NCBI RefSeq assembly: GCF_000317835.1 | Contig: NC_019793.1 | Coordinates: 2,661,001-2,725,000 of the forward strand | Direction of reading: 5' to 3' | DNA length: 64,000 nt | Source: Deinococcus peraridilitoris DSM 19664 | GTDB lineage: Bacteria > Deinococcota > Deinococci > Deinococcales > Deinococcaceae | In this document: positions 8,413-17,066 of the stretch, piece after piece | How the letters are laid out: each line of letters opens with the position of its first letter | Numbering within the stretch: position 1 is the first letter of the stretch | Position numbers and translations under genes: made by a program | Notes under the pieces: model-generated | What the model saw: the letters and a program-made list of their open reading frames with translations, nothing else | Database searches by the model: none | Told to the model about the DNA's origin: nothing

Positions 8413-8723
8413 GCGGGACTTCCTTCCTGGGACCGGTCGTCAGGTCGGCGTTCCTGCTCGACCAGCAGACGCGGCTGACCTTCGCGCTCGATGCCGTCCT
8501 CTCGCTGACGGGCGAAGAGACGCAGTTCGTCCTCGTCGAGGGTCACCTGCAGTACACCGTCGCGCATTCCGAGTTCGCTTTCCTGGGCGCCGCGCAGCTC
8601 GACGCTCCAGTCGCCGCCGGGAAAGTGGATGCGTTCACGCAGCGTTTCGCCGCGCTGCAGTGCGGCGCTTTCCAGATCGTCGAGCCGCAGGCGCAGGGTG
8701 CGCCTGGTCCAGCGGATCTTCAT
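8409..8723 (-). CDS. Small conserved-looking protein coupled to asparaginase (DUF7009-like?)
   Basis: A 104-residue protein starting MKIRWTRRTLRLRL. The alternating basic/hydrophobic start, followed by a Leu/Asp/Glu-rich beta pattern, recalls small DUF7009 proteins, but I hold that assignment loosely. I prefer the ATG at 8723 to longer frames because the upstream part is low-complexity and lacks a ribosome site. The C-terminus is very polar (RREDGIEREGQPR, EERRPDDRSQEG type). The stop codon overlaps the asparaginase start by 4 nt, which supports it as a real gene in a two-gene operon. Function unknown. Confidence 0.6.
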   Translation of the reverse strand: MKIRWTRRTLRLRLDDLESAALQRGETLRERIHFPGGDWSVELRGAQESELGMRDGVLQVTLDEDELRLFARQREDGIEREGQPRLLVEQERRPDDRSQEGSPA

Positions 8724-8869
8724 GACAGAACTCCGGTGGGCCGCGACCGGAGTGGCCCGCTGCAGGATGACAAGGTCAGCATGCGCCCAGCATACCGGCC
8801 CACAAGGCCGGGCCCGGCTAAGCAAAATCGCTCAGTCGGGCGGAGCAGGGCGCATGGTCAAATGGGCCC

Positions 8870-9814
8870 ATGCGCCTGCTCGTTCTCGGTGGTACCCAGT
8901 TTGTCGGCAAACACATCGTGCTCACGGCCCTGTCGCGCGGGCACGAGGTCAGCATCTTCACGCGCGGTCAGCAACCCGACGACCTGCCAGAGCAGGTGCA
9001 GCGCCTGCGTGGCGACCGGGACGGTGACCTCGGTGCGCTCGAAGGTGGGCAGTGGGACGCGGTCATCGACGTGTCAGGCTACGTGCCCCGCGTGGTGCGC
9101 CAGAGCGCGCAGGCGCTGAAAGAGGCCACCTCACGCTACCTGTTCATCTCGACAGTGTCCGTCTACGCGGGCACCGAACGGCAGGACGAGGACGCTCCCC
9201 TCGCGACCCTGGAGGACCCTGCGGTCGAAGAGGTGACCGGGAGCACGTACGGTGGCCTCAAGGTGCTGTGCGAAGAGGCCGTGCGCGAGGTGTACGGCGA
9301 GCGGGCGACGGTGGTGCGCCCTGGTCTGGTGGTGGGGCCCTTTGACCACACCGACCGCTTCACCTTCTGGATCCAGGGACTGGCGGGCGGCGAGGAGTTC
9401 GCGCTGTTCGGCAGCGAAGAGACGCCGTTTCAGGTGATCGACGCGCGCGACCTCGCGGCCTTTGTCGTGGGCCTGCTGGAGCGTGACCTGGCCGGAACCT
9501 TCAACGCGGTGGGCGAGCGCCTGAACTGGGGCGAGGTCGTGCGCGCCGTGCAGGGGGCGCAGTCCACGCCCGTCCGGGCGCGCTTTCTCGACGATGCGGC
9601 CCTGGAACAGAGCGGCCTGAACCTGCCGCTGGCGGGCGGCAGCTGGGGCATCGCCATGCGCGCCCCCGACGAGCGCGCGGTCACGGCGGGCCTGACGCGC
9701 CGCCCACTCACCGACACCGTGCGCGACACGCTGGCCTGGGTCCGCGAGAGCGGGCGTGATGTGAAGGACTTCGGCCTGACGCACGAGAAAAAAGCGGAGC
9801 TGCTCGGCCACTGA
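8870..9814 (+). CDS. NAD(P)-dependent epimerase/dehydratase (extended SDR)
   Basis: A 314-residue extended short-chain dehydrogenase/reductase. The N-terminal Rossmann motif is GGTQFVGKH, followed by a typical VIDVSGYVPR strand and ISTVSVYAG, with the STYGG-xxK equivalent of the YxxxK catalytic pair (TYGGLKVLCE). The C-terminal half contains QVIDARDLAAFVV and FNAVGERLNW, as in isoflavone-reductase-like and RNA-binding-SDR-like relatives. The substrate cannot be read from the sequence; nucleotide sugars are common for the fold. The ATG at 8870 has neither a strong SD nor a TANNNT box. It converges on the alkyltransferase-like gene. Confidence 0.85.
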   Translation: MRLLVLGGTQFVGKHIVLTALSRGHEVSIFTRGQQPDDLPEQVQRLRGDRDGDLGALEGGQWDAVIDVSGYVPRVVRQSAQALKEATSRYLFISTVSVYAGTERQDEDAPLATLEDPAVEEVTGSTYGGLKVLCEEAVREVYGERATVVRPGLVVGPFDHTDRFTFWIQGLAGGEEFALFGSEETPFQVIDARDLAAFVVGLLERDLAGTFNAVGERLNWGEVVRAVQGAQSTPVRARFLDDAALEQSGLNLPLAGGSWGIAMRAPDERAVTAGLTRRPLTDTVRDTLAWVRESGRDVKDFGLTHEKKAELLGH

Positions 9815-9827
9815 AGGCCGATTTCAC

Positions 9828-10172
9828 TTACAGCAGGGCAGGCTGCTCGTCTTCCCGGTCAGGCCACCACTGCAGACGGGTGAGGTCACAGCGGCCGCTC
9901 TCGTCGAAGCTGACGCCCTCGGCTTCCAGCAGGGCCCGCTGGGTTTCCCCGAAGCCCACCTTGTAGGTGCTGATGGCGCCCTGGGCGTTGATCACGCGCT
10001 GCCAGGGCAGCTCGCTCTCGGCCAGGCCCTGCATGATGAACCCCACCTGACGGGCGTTTCCGGCGCTGCCCGCCAGCAGGGCCAGCTGGCCGTAGGTCAT
10101 CACGCGCCCAACAGGAATGCGGGCCACCAGATCAAGCACGCGCGAGCGAAATTCTCCCATCGAAGTCGTCAT
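9828..10172 (-). CDS. Alkyltransferase-like protein (ATL, MGMT family without the active Cys)
   Basis: A 114-residue relative of the C-terminal domain of O6-alkylguanine-DNA alkyltransferase. The PCHR active site is replaced by PWQR (residues 56-59), so it cannot accept an alkyl group. It keeps the DNA-reading residues around VGRVMTYGQLA (Tyr27) and the base-flipping arginine region NARQVG (Arg41). ATL proteins bind O6-alkylguanine, flip it out and hand it to nucleotide excision repair. Its upstream neighbour is a DinB-family gene whose TAA stop overlaps the ATL promoter box. Start ATG 10172; the upstream AAGGTGAG could be an SD or part of a TAAGGT -10. Confidence 0.92.
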   Translation of the reverse strand: MTTSMGEFRSRVLDLVARIPVGRVMTYGQLALLAGSAGNARQVGFIMQGLAESELPWQRVINAQGAISTYKVGFGETQRALLEAEGVSFDESGRCDLTRLQWWPDREDEQPALL

Positions 10173-10181
10173 GCGCTCACC

Positions 10182-10682
10182 TTAGCGGGCGTCGCGCCAG
10201 GGTGCCCAGAGCGCTTCATCAGCGGGCAGGGGATGCCCACTCACCTTGAGGGCCAGCAGAATCTGCCCACGGTGGTGTGCGTCGTGCACCAGCAGGTGTG
10301 TCAGGAACTGCGCGGTCGGGGCGTGCGGCAGATTTCCTACGCCCCGCGCTTCCTGCAGGGCCTGCCAGGTGGCGTTACGTGTGCGACCCAGCACCTCCCA
10401 GGTGCGCGAAAGGTCAGTCTCGGCCACGAATTCCTGCGCCTGCGTTTCGTACAGGTCGGGCACGTCACGTACAGCGTCCTGATCGAGCAGTGACGTCCAG
10501 CATTTCGTGACCTCGGCCATGTGCGCGAGGTGCTGCGCGACCAAAAAGCCGCCGCCGGGCGTGACGGCGGGCAGCATCTCCGGCGTCAGGTGAGCGAGCA
10601 GCCGGTCGTTCACCTCAGCGTTCGTGCGCCACACGAGGTTCAGGGTGCCGCTCGGTTTCTCGGGCTGTATCACTTCGGGCAT
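10182..10682 (-). CDS. DinB-family four-helix-bundle protein
   Basis: A 166-residue DinB/YfiT-like protein. The three metal-site histidines typical of the fold are present in HLAHMAEV in the first half and HDAHHRGQ in the C-terminal helix. These proteins are damage- or stress-induced in several bacteria, and some are thiol S-transferases; this one's reaction is unknown. It ends 9 nt before the ATL gene on the same strand, so the pair is probably co-expressed and a DNA-damage role is plausible by association. A TAAGCT box lies 5 nt upstream of the ATG. Confidence 0.85.
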   Translation of the reverse strand: MPEVIQPEKPSGTLNLVWRTNAEVNDRLLAHLTPEMLPAVTPGGGFLVAQHLAHMAEVTKCWTSLLDQDAVRDVPDLYETQAQEFVAETDLSRTWEVLGRTRNATWQALQEARGVGNLPHAPTAQFLTHLLVHDAHHRGQILLALKVSGHPLPADEALWAPWRDAR

Positions 10683-10687
10683 GCCTC

Positions 10688-10693
10688 AGCTTA
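10688..10693 (-). promoter_or_regulatory. Leaderless-type -10 box TAAGCT of the DinB-ATL pair
   Basis: TAAGCT lies 5 nt before ATG 10682. GAGG in the gap could be read as a weak SD instead. Confidence 0.4.
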
Positions 10694-10755
10694 AGCGGGC
10701 TTCCCGTCATTCCCTGTCCGGTTGCGGGGCTCGGGTCCGCGTGGGCTATGCGGCG

Positions 10756-11643
10756 CTACTCGAAGATCAGCGGCGCGTGGTCCGGAACGTGTAGTTGTGC
10801 AAAACGCAGCAGGCCGGCCCGGTCGGGCGCCTCGAGGTGGTAGCGGAAATTCCACAGGTAATGCTGCACCACCCGCTGGGGCAGCCCGAGCTTCTGCGCG
10901 TGGCGCCCTGAGATCTCGCCGAGCCGCCCGAGGCCCGCACGGCGCGCGGCGCGCAGGGCCAGCAGCAATTCGCGCGGTGGCGGGCGGTCCTTGCGGTAAG
11001 CCCACACTGCAAAGACAAAGGGATGCCCGGTCAACTGGTACCAGCGCTGCGCGAGATCGGTCACGGTGACGCCGTCCTTGTGGTGCGGCAGGGCCAGCAT
11101 GCTGAGGTCCTCGCCGATGGGCCCGGTCACGGCGTACCATTCGCGCAGCGCGCTGTCCCCGATGCGCAGCACCCCGTCGAATCCGGCGTTCAGGAGGGCC
11201 GTAGCTTCTCCTTCGGCACGCACGAGCTGCGCGCCCAGGCCGCTTTCGCGCAGCAGCACTTCCAGCAGCCCCACGCTGGTGGCGCTTTGCGAGGTCAACG
11301 CAATCCGCCCCCCCTGCAACTCTTCCCAGGGCCGGCGGTGAAAAAGGTTCACGCTGTACACCGCGCCCAGTACGCTGACGCTGAAGTCCGGCAGGGCCGA
11401 GAACTGGTCGGCGTGACGGATGAATTCCAGCACGCTGATGTTGGCGAGGTCCACCTGGCCCGCCAGCAGCGCGGCGTTCATCTCACTCGGTACCCCCTGC
11501 GAGAGCGTCACACCCGCCGGCAAGGCCAGATTCTCGGTCAGCGGCGCGACGTTGGTGTACTCGATCAAGCCCAGACGGTAGGGCGTCAGCCGGGTCTGGC
11601 CGGCCACGGCCAATTCGGTTGTCACGCGCTCCGTCGCCGGCAC
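10756..11643 (-). CDS. mqnA: Chorismate dehydratase (futalosine menaquinone pathway)
   Basis: A 295-residue MqnA, a periplasmic-binding-protein-like fold used as an enzyme that dehydrates chorismate to 3-enolpyruvyl-benzoate, the first step of futalosine-pathway menaquinone synthesis. Recognisable segments are RLGLIEYTNVAPL near the N-terminus, GVPSEMNAALLAGQVDLANISVLEF and IGDSALREWY. The GTG start at 11643 directly follows the stop of mqnE with no intergenic base, so the two genes form an operon and mqnA translation is probably coupled. A GTG seven codons further in is an alternative start. Confidence 0.93.
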   Translation of the reverse strand: MPATERVTTELAVAGQTRLTPYRLGLIEYTNVAPLTENLALPAGVTLSQGVPSEMNAALLAGQVDLANISVLEFIRHADQFSALPDFSVSVLGAVYSVNLFHRRPWEELQGGRIALTSQSATSVGLLEVLLRESGLGAQLVRAEGEATALLNAGFDGVLRIGDSALREWYAVTGPIGEDLSMLALPHHKDGVTVTDLAQRWYQLTGHPFVFAVWAYRKDRPPPRELLLALRAARRAGLGRLGEISGRHAQKLGLPQRVVQHYLWNFRYHLEAPDRAGLLRFAQLHVPDHAPLIFE

Positions 11644-12768
11644 TCAGTCGGCGGCCTGCGCGGCACCGTAGACGGCCAGTTCGTTGTAAAAGGCGTCGCG
11701 CAGCACGGGCACGCGGCGGGCGCGCTGAATCATCTCGATCATGCGCTGTTTGCTGAGCCCCAGCGGACTCTGGGCGCCCGCCGCGTGCGCGATGTGCTCC
11801 TCGATGATGGTGCCGTCGATGTCGCTGACACCCCAGTCGAGGCTCACCTGGGTCAGTTCGCTGCCGATCATCACCCAGTAGCCCTTGACGTGCGGGAAGT
11901 TGTCGAGGTAGATGCGCGCGACCGCGAGGTTGCGCAGATCGTCGAGGCCGGTGGTGAACTCGGTCTTGCCGAGGTTGAAGGCCAACGCGTTGGCGTCGGG
12001 CTGAAAGGCCAGCGGAATGAACGAGTGAAAGCCCTCCGTGTCGTCCTGCACCTCACGCAGGCGGTGCATGTGGTCGAGGCGCTCCTCAAGGGTCTCGATG
12101 TGCCCGTAGAGCATGGTGGCGTTGGTGCGGATACCCAGCGCGTGCGCTTCACGGTGAATCTGCAGCCACTTGTCGGCCTTGACCTTGTTCCTTGCGACTT
12201 CCCGGCGCACCCGGTCGGCAAAGATTTCCGCGCCCCCGCCGGGCAGGGCGGCCAGGCCGGCGTCCTTGAGCTCACGCAAAATTTCCAGGGTGGGTTTTTT
12301 GGCAATCTTGCTGAAGTGCTCGATCTCGGCCGCCGTGAAGGCCTTGACCTGCAGCTCGGGAAAGCTGGCCTTCAGGGCGCGCACCATTTCCGGGTAGTAG
12401 CTCCAGGGCCGGTTGGGGTGGTGGCCGCTGGACATGTGCAGTTCCGTGATGCCGCTTTCCCACTTCTCGCGCACTTTGGCGACGACCGTGTCGACGTCGT
12501 AGTCCCAGGCGCGCTCCTCGCCTTTGCGCGCCGCAAAGGCGCAGAAGGTGCAGCCGACGTAGCAGATGTTGGTGAACTCCAGCCGCATGGAGTGCACGAA
12601 GTAGGTCTTGGAACCGTGCAGGCGCTCACGTATCAGGTTCGCCAGGCGCATCAGGGCGTTCAGGTCGCGCGTGCGGTAGAGCTGCAGGCCTTCCTCGAAG
12701 CTGAGGCGCTCGCCCGCCTCGACCTTCTCGGCGATGGGGAGGAGGTGAGGGTCGCGAATCCACTTCAT
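11644..12768 (-). CDS. mqnE: Aminofutalosine synthase (radical SAM)
   Basis: A 374-residue radical SAM enzyme. The [4Fe-4S] cluster cysteines are Cys69, Cys73 and Cys76 in CYVGCTFC, and GGGAEIF and HPNRPWSYY-type segments match MqnE more than MqnC. It joins the adenosyl moiety of SAM to 3-enolpyruvyl-benzoate to make 6-amino-6-deoxyfutalosine, the step after MqnA. Gene order is mqnE then mqnA, abutting. A TAGACT box 6 nt before the ATG and no SD indicate a leaderless transcript starting here. Confidence 0.93.
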   Translation of the reverse strand: MKWIRDPHLLPIAEKVEAGERLSFEEGLQLYRTRDLNALMRLANLIRERLHGSKTYFVHSMRLEFTNICYVGCTFCAFAARKGEERAWDYDVDTVVAKVREKWESGITELHMSSGHHPNRPWSYYPEMVRALKASFPELQVKAFTAAEIEHFSKIAKKPTLEILRELKDAGLAALPGGGAEIFADRVRREVARNKVKADKWLQIHREAHALGIRTNATMLYGHIETLEERLDHMHRLREVQDDTEGFHSFIPLAFQPDANALAFNLGKTEFTTGLDDLRNLAVARIYLDNFPHVKGYWVMIGSELTQVSLDWGVSDIDGTIIEEHIAHAAGAQSPLGLSKQRMIEMIQRARRVPVLRDAFYNELAVYGAAQAAD

Positions 12769-12774
12769 GTTTTC

Positions 12775-12780
12775 AGTCTA
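12775..12780 (-). promoter_or_regulatory. Leaderless-type -10 box TAGACT of mqnE
   Basis: TAGACT is 6 nt before ATG 12768, with no SD in the gap. Confidence 0.55.
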
Positions 12781-12880
12781 GCGCCGGGCGGCGGGGACAA
12801 AAGGAACACCTGACGTCCAGACCGGTTTGGGCCACAGGCAAGCTGTCCGGGCAGCAGCGTCAGGCTACCAATTCTTCACT

Positions 12881-14218
12881 TCACCCGCCACCGACGGCCA
12901 GTGTCCGCACGCGCACGCTGGGAGCGCCCGCACCGCTCGGGAAGAACTTCAGGTCATTCGCGACGGCCTCAACTTCCTGGAGCAGTTCCAGGAAGTTGCC
13001 GGCGACCGTGAAAACGTCGAGCGGGTAAGCCACCCGTCCTTCTTCTACCCAGAAGCCCTCGGCCTGCAGGCTGAACTCGCCGGTGATGGGGTTGGCGCCT
13101 GCGTGTACACCTTGCACCGCCGTAAGGAGCAGGCCGCTGCCCAGCGCGCGCAGCAGATCTTCTCGCGAGTCCTGGCCGGGCTCCAGAAAGAAATTGGTAG
13201 GGGAGACCTCGACCGTGCCCCGGTAACCCGCGCGCGAGGCGTGTCCGGTGCTGTCCACGCCCGCGTGCGCCGCCGTTTCGCTGTTGTGCAGAAAGGCGCC
13301 GAGTTTGCCACCTTCGATCAGGGTCAGGGGCGCGCTGGGGCAGCCTTCGGCGTCGAACGGGCGTGATGCCATGCCGCGGGCCAGCGTGGCGTCGTCGCGC
13401 AACGTCACGAGCGGGGTGGCAACCTGCTGCCCGAGTTTGCCGGCCAGTGGGCTCTTGCCTTCCTGCACCATCTTTCCGCTGAAGATTCCGGCGTACACCC
13501 TGAACAAGGTGGCCATGCACTCCCGGTCGATCACCGCGCCGAAATGGCCGCTCGGTGCCCTTTTCGCTCCCAGCAGCGCCAGGCTTTTGCGGGTGGCTTC
13601 CAGGGCGGTGCGGGTGGGATCGAGTTCCTCGAACTCGCGCGTGAAGTGAAACTCGGACTTGCTTTTGTGCTGTCCGTCCTCGCTGACCAGGGGAGAAACG
13701 TACTGGTAAATGCCCAGCGAGGTGTAGCGCCGCTCCAGCCCGGCAGTGTTCGCCACAGCCACCTCGTCTTCGCTGTCGGCGTAGGCGTTGTAGGGAACGC
13801 TCTTGACGCGTCCGTCGGCACTGCGGGCGGCCTGCTCGAGCGCGAGGGCTGCCTGCACCTTGCGCTCCACCGTCACGCCGGACAGACCTTCGCCGTGCAG
13901 ATCGAGTTCGGGCGCTTTTCCCCAGGCAATCAGGCGGGCGTGGGCCTGAGGCCCTACCAGCGCGGCGTTTTCCAGGGCGCTGTCCAGTGCCCGGTCCAGC
14001 GCCGGGCGGCTGAAGTTCTCGGTGAACGCGTATCCCCAGGCGCCGCCCGCCAGGGCGCGCAGACCGAGGCCCTGACGCTGGGCCAGCTTGAACTCGCTGA
14101 CCTGCCCATCGAAGGCCTTGACGCTGGTGCTGCTTCCTCGCTGCGCGAAGACTTCGAGCTGCACGCCTTGTTCGCGTGCCCGGTTCATCAGGTAGGTGCG
14201 GGCTTCGTCAAAGGTCAT
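12881..14218 (-). CDS. tldE: TldE/PmbA-type protease subunit
   Basis: The 445-residue partner subunit of the TldD/TldE metalloprotease, which matures some ribosomally made peptides and degrades unfolded peptides and CcdA-type antitoxins in other bacteria. It lacks the HExxxH metal site, as TldE does, and has the family segments SDGRVKSVPYNAYADSE, DRECMATLF and SLQAEGFWVEEGR. I start at the ATG 14218, 5 nt after the tldD stop, because the longer frame is only the overlap with tldD. The two genes are an operon. No peptide precursor is visible nearby. Confidence 0.92.
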   Translation of the reverse strand: MTFDEARTYLMNRAREQGVQLEVFAQRGSSTSVKAFDGQVSEFKLAQRQGLGLRALAGGAWGYAFTENFSRPALDRALDSALENAALVGPQAHARLIAWGKAPELDLHGEGLSGVTVERKVQAALALEQAARSADGRVKSVPYNAYADSEDEVAVANTAGLERRYTSLGIYQYVSPLVSEDGQHKSKSEFHFTREFEELDPTRTALEATRKSLALLGAKRAPSGHFGAVIDRECMATLFRVYAGIFSGKMVQEGKSPLAGKLGQQVATPLVTLRDDATLARGMASRPFDAEGCPSAPLTLIEGGKLGAFLHNSETAAHAGVDSTGHASRAGYRGTVEVSPTNFFLEPGQDSREDLLRALGSGLLLTAVQGVHAGANPITGEFSLQAEGFWVEEGRVAYPLDVFTVAGNFLELLQEVEAVANDLKFFPSGAGAPSVRVRTLAVGGG

Positions 14219-14223
14219 GGGTT

Positions 14224-15615
14224 TCACGAGCGGCCTCCCACGGTGATTTCGGAAATCAGGATGTGCGGCTGGCCGACGTCGGTGGGAATGCTGCCCGAGA
14301 CGCTGCCGCACATGCCCTGCCCACAGGCCAGGTCACCGGCGACCCCCACGATGTTCATCAGGTCACGCGCGCCGTTGCCGACCAACGCGGCGCCCCGGAC
14401 GCTTTCGCAGAGTTCGCCGTCCCGGATGAGGTAGCCCTCGTTGACGGTGAAGTTGTAATCACCCGTACCCGGCGCGACGCTGCCGCCGCCCATGGTGCGC
14501 GCATACAGGCCGAATTTCACGTCTTTCACCAGTTGCTCCGGCGTCTGGTCTCCTGGCGTGATGAAGGTGTTGCGCATGCGTGAGGCCGGCGCGAAGGTGT
14601 AATCCTGGCGACGGCCCGAACCGGTGCGGCGGTACCCGGTCTTGAGTTCACCGACGCGGTCCACCATGTAGGACTTCAGGATGCCGTTCTCGATCAGCAC
14701 CGTGCGTTCGCTGGGCGTGGCTTCGTCGTCGACATTGATCGACCCCCAGGCGCCGGGAATGGTGCCGTCGTCGACCGCGCTGAGGCACGCTCCGGCAATG
14801 CGCTCGCCGATCTTGCCGGCGAAAACGCTGGCATTCTTCTCGACGGCCGTGGTTTCCAGAATGTGCCCGCAGGCTTCGTGGAAGATCACGCCGCCAAAAG
14901 CGTTGCCGATCACCACGGGCATCTTGCCGGCCGGAGCATACCCGGCGTGCAGCATGGCGTTGGCGATGCGGGCCGCCTCGGCTCCCGTGCGTTCGGGCAG
15001 GTCGTCGTCGAAGAACTCCAGGCCCCGTGCGGCCCCTGGCCCGTGATGGCCGGTAGCGCGCTGGGTACCGTCCTGCGCGATGGCGCTGACCACCAGGCGG
15101 CTGCGCACCCGTTCGTCCTCGCTCCAGTCGCCGTCGCTGTTGGCGACCAGGATGCGCTGCGCCACGTCGAGAAAACGCACGTCGACGGTCCTGACGAAAC
15201 CGGTGCGGGCCGCGCCGTGCGCGCGGCGCATCAAGTCGAGTTTCTGCCCTTTGCCCGTGCGTTCCGGATGGTCGCGCACGTCCCACAGGCGCCGCGCGTT
15301 CACCTGACGAAAATCCAGTCCTCCGCACCCTTCGCGTTCCACCTCGCCGTGGGCACCTTGCGACTTGGCCATGGTGCGCGCCACTTCGAGCAGGCCTTCA
15401 CGGCTGCAGTCGTTGGTGTAGGCGTATACGACCTTGGTGCCGTACAGCAGGCGCAAACCCGCGCCGTACAGGTTTCCGCCTCCGGCGTCCTTGAGCGTGC
15501 CGTCCAGCAGGTGAAGTGAGGTGGTGAGCGTGTCCTCCATGAACAGCTCCGCCCAGTCGGCGCCGCCTGTGCGCGCCACGCCGAGCACTTCCGCTACGAG
15601 CTCCCGATCCAGCAT
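14224..15615 (-). CDS. tldD: TldD metalloprotease
   Basis: The 463-residue catalytic subunit. The zinc motif HEACGH (in FGGVIFHEACGHILET) is intact, and the TldD segments VYAYTNDCSREGL, AGCLSAVDDGT and MVDRVGELKTG are present. It forms a heterodimeric protease with TldE encoded immediately downstream. The ATG at 15615 has a strong GGAGGG box 4-5 nt upstream. It is a cytoplasmic enzyme; the substrate in this organism is unknown. Confidence 0.94.
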   Translation of the reverse strand: MLDRELVAEVLGVARTGGADWAELFMEDTLTTSLHLLDGTLKDAGGGNLYGAGLRLLYGTKVVYAYTNDCSREGLLEVARTMAKSQGAHGEVEREGCGGLDFRQVNARRLWDVRDHPERTGKGQKLDLMRRAHGAARTGFVRTVDVRFLDVAQRILVANSDGDWSEDERVRSRLVVSAIAQDGTQRATGHHGPGAARGLEFFDDDLPERTGAEAARIANAMLHAGYAPAGKMPVVIGNAFGGVIFHEACGHILETTAVEKNASVFAGKIGERIAGACLSAVDDGTIPGAWGSINVDDEATPSERTVLIENGILKSYMVDRVGELKTGYRRTGSGRRQDYTFAPASRMRNTFITPGDQTPEQLVKDVKFGLYARTMGGGSVAPGTGDYNFTVNEGYLIRDGELCESVRGAALVGNGARDLMNIVGVAGDLACGQGMCGSVSGSIPTDVGQPHILISEITVGGRS

Positions 15616-15784
15616 TTACCCTCCAGGGCCCCCTTGTGGTGCGGCCCGCTTGTTGATTGGGCCTCAGCCTAGCGTGCCGGGCACGGTCGAACGGATTTTT
15701 GCTGGAGTAGGCCAGATGACTTAACGCCACCGCAACTTGCGGTGGCGTGAACGAACGTTGCGCAGGAGGGAACGACGGGAACGG

Positions 15785-16870
15785 TCAGCGGCTGTACATC
15801 TCGACCAGGGCGCGCAGGTCACCCTCACTGAGGTCGAGCTGCAGGCCCATCAGTTCGCTGCGCCCCAGGGCACGGGCACCCGGCTTGGCCACAATGACGT
15901 CTTTTCCGTCGCGGCTGAAGGCTTTTTTGGGGTAGTGCATCACCGATTCGTAGTCGTAGGGCGTGTAGCTGCCATAGTTGCTCTGGCACATCTTGCCAAA
16001 CGCATTCAGGCGGTCGGGGAACACGCTGTCCGTTTTGATGGTGATGGCTTCATCCCGGTCGCAGCGCTGGTGTTCGTGCAGCAGGCCGGCGACGTGTCCC
16101 ATTTCGTGCAGGTACAGTCCGAGTGGGCGGGGAAAGTCCGGATTGGCGTTGATCTTCAGGTACTGGGTGCCGACCGTGTTGCCGAAACCTACGAATTCCG
16201 ATTCGCCTCCGTAGGCGCTGCTGCCCTTGCCTCCCACATTGGTAAAGGCCACCTCGACCCGTTCGGGGTGGCGGGGGTTGAACACCCAGCGCGGAAAGCG
16301 GCCCGAGGGTTTGTACTGGTCGCGGTACTCCTTGAGCGAGGCGTTCCAGTGCCCGGCAGCTTCCTCGAACTCGGCGCGCAGATCGGCGGGTGTTCCCGGT
16401 GCGTAGCCGTACGGAATGGTCGCGGCAGACCAGCGGGAATCGTAAGAGGACGAAGACCAGCACCACAAGAACCAGAAATTGCACTTGTTGTACGGCGTGA
16501 CCCCCACACCTTGCGTGGCGACGCGTCCGTCATGCTGTCCGGCAACCCGGACATGATCCTGATAAGCCTTGAGGTGCTGGGGAAGCAGGCTGATCGGCCC
16601 GGCGCCCGCGTCGTCGGTGAAGAACACGGTGCCTGCGCGATTTTCCCATTCGATTTCGGTGCCGTCCTGAAAGGTGGCCCGTCCGGCGGCAGCCTTCAGA
16701 ACGACAGCAATCTGATCCGGTGAAAGTTCCCCCTGAGCGCTCAGGTGCGTTTCGCCATCATTGAGGATGATGGCGACGCCACTCGTGAGCTTGGTTGGCG
16801 CCGCACCGCATCCGGCGATGGTCAGCGCCAGCATGAGCAGCGCCAGGGAGAACTTCACCTTCTTGGGCAT
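15785..16870 (-). CDS. Astacin-type (M12A) metalloprotease lipoprotein
   Basis: A 361-residue secreted zinc protease. The signal peptide ends in a lipobox (IAGC, Cys21), so it should be anchored to a membrane outside the cytoplasm. The catalytic segment HEMGHVAGLLHEHQRCDRD (255-273) matches the astacin signature with three His ligands and the following Glu, Arg and Asp. The Met-turn SVMHY is at 309-313. Residues 120-145 have an unusual cysteine/tryptophan cluster (CNFWFLWCW). Astacins digest structural and nutrient proteins. A TAAAAT box 6 nt before the ATG suggests a leaderless mRNA. Confidence 0.92.
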   Translation of the reverse strand: MPKKVKFSLALLMLALTIAGCGAAPTKLTSGVAIILNDGETHLSAQGELSPDQIAVVLKAAAGRATFQDGTEIEWENRAGTVFFTDDAGAGPISLLPQHLKAYQDHVRVAGQHDGRVATQGVGVTPYNKCNFWFLWCWSSSSYDSRWSAATIPYGYAPGTPADLRAEFEEAAGHWNASLKEYRDQYKPSGRFPRWVFNPRHPERVEVAFTNVGGKGSSAYGGESEFVGFGNTVGTQYLKINANPDFPRPLGLYLHEMGHVAGLLHEHQRCDRDEAITIKTDSVFPDRLNAFGKMCQSNYGSYTPYDYESVMHYPKKAFSRDGKDVIVAKPGARALGRSELMGLQLDLSEGDLRALVEMYSR

Positions 16871-16876
16871 AAGCTC

Positions 16877-16882
16877 ATTTTA
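16877..16882 (-). promoter_or_regulatory. Leaderless-type -10 box TAAAAT of the astacin gene
   Basis: TAAAAT is 6 nt before ATG 16870, within an AT-rich patch. Confidence 0.55.
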
Positions 16883-17066
16883 CTAATTGCAAAAAATAAA
16901 GGTGATGTGAAGATTTTTTGCCGCTTTATTGTTTCATGTGAGCTCTAGATTCAGGTCGAAATCGGTGCGCGCTGGTTTTGCTGGCAGCTGGCAGGCACTC
17001 GGCTATAAGGCACTTCCGGTCAGGCGGGCGTGGCTGCCGAAGGATTTCGTGTAGCCTGGCGCAGCG

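Noticed and set aside
11023..12813. 596-codon plus-strand open frame over mqnA-mqnE
   Set aside because: It is the antisense shadow of two well-conserved genes in GC-rich DNA; its translation is Gly/Gln/His/Val-rich and matches nothing.
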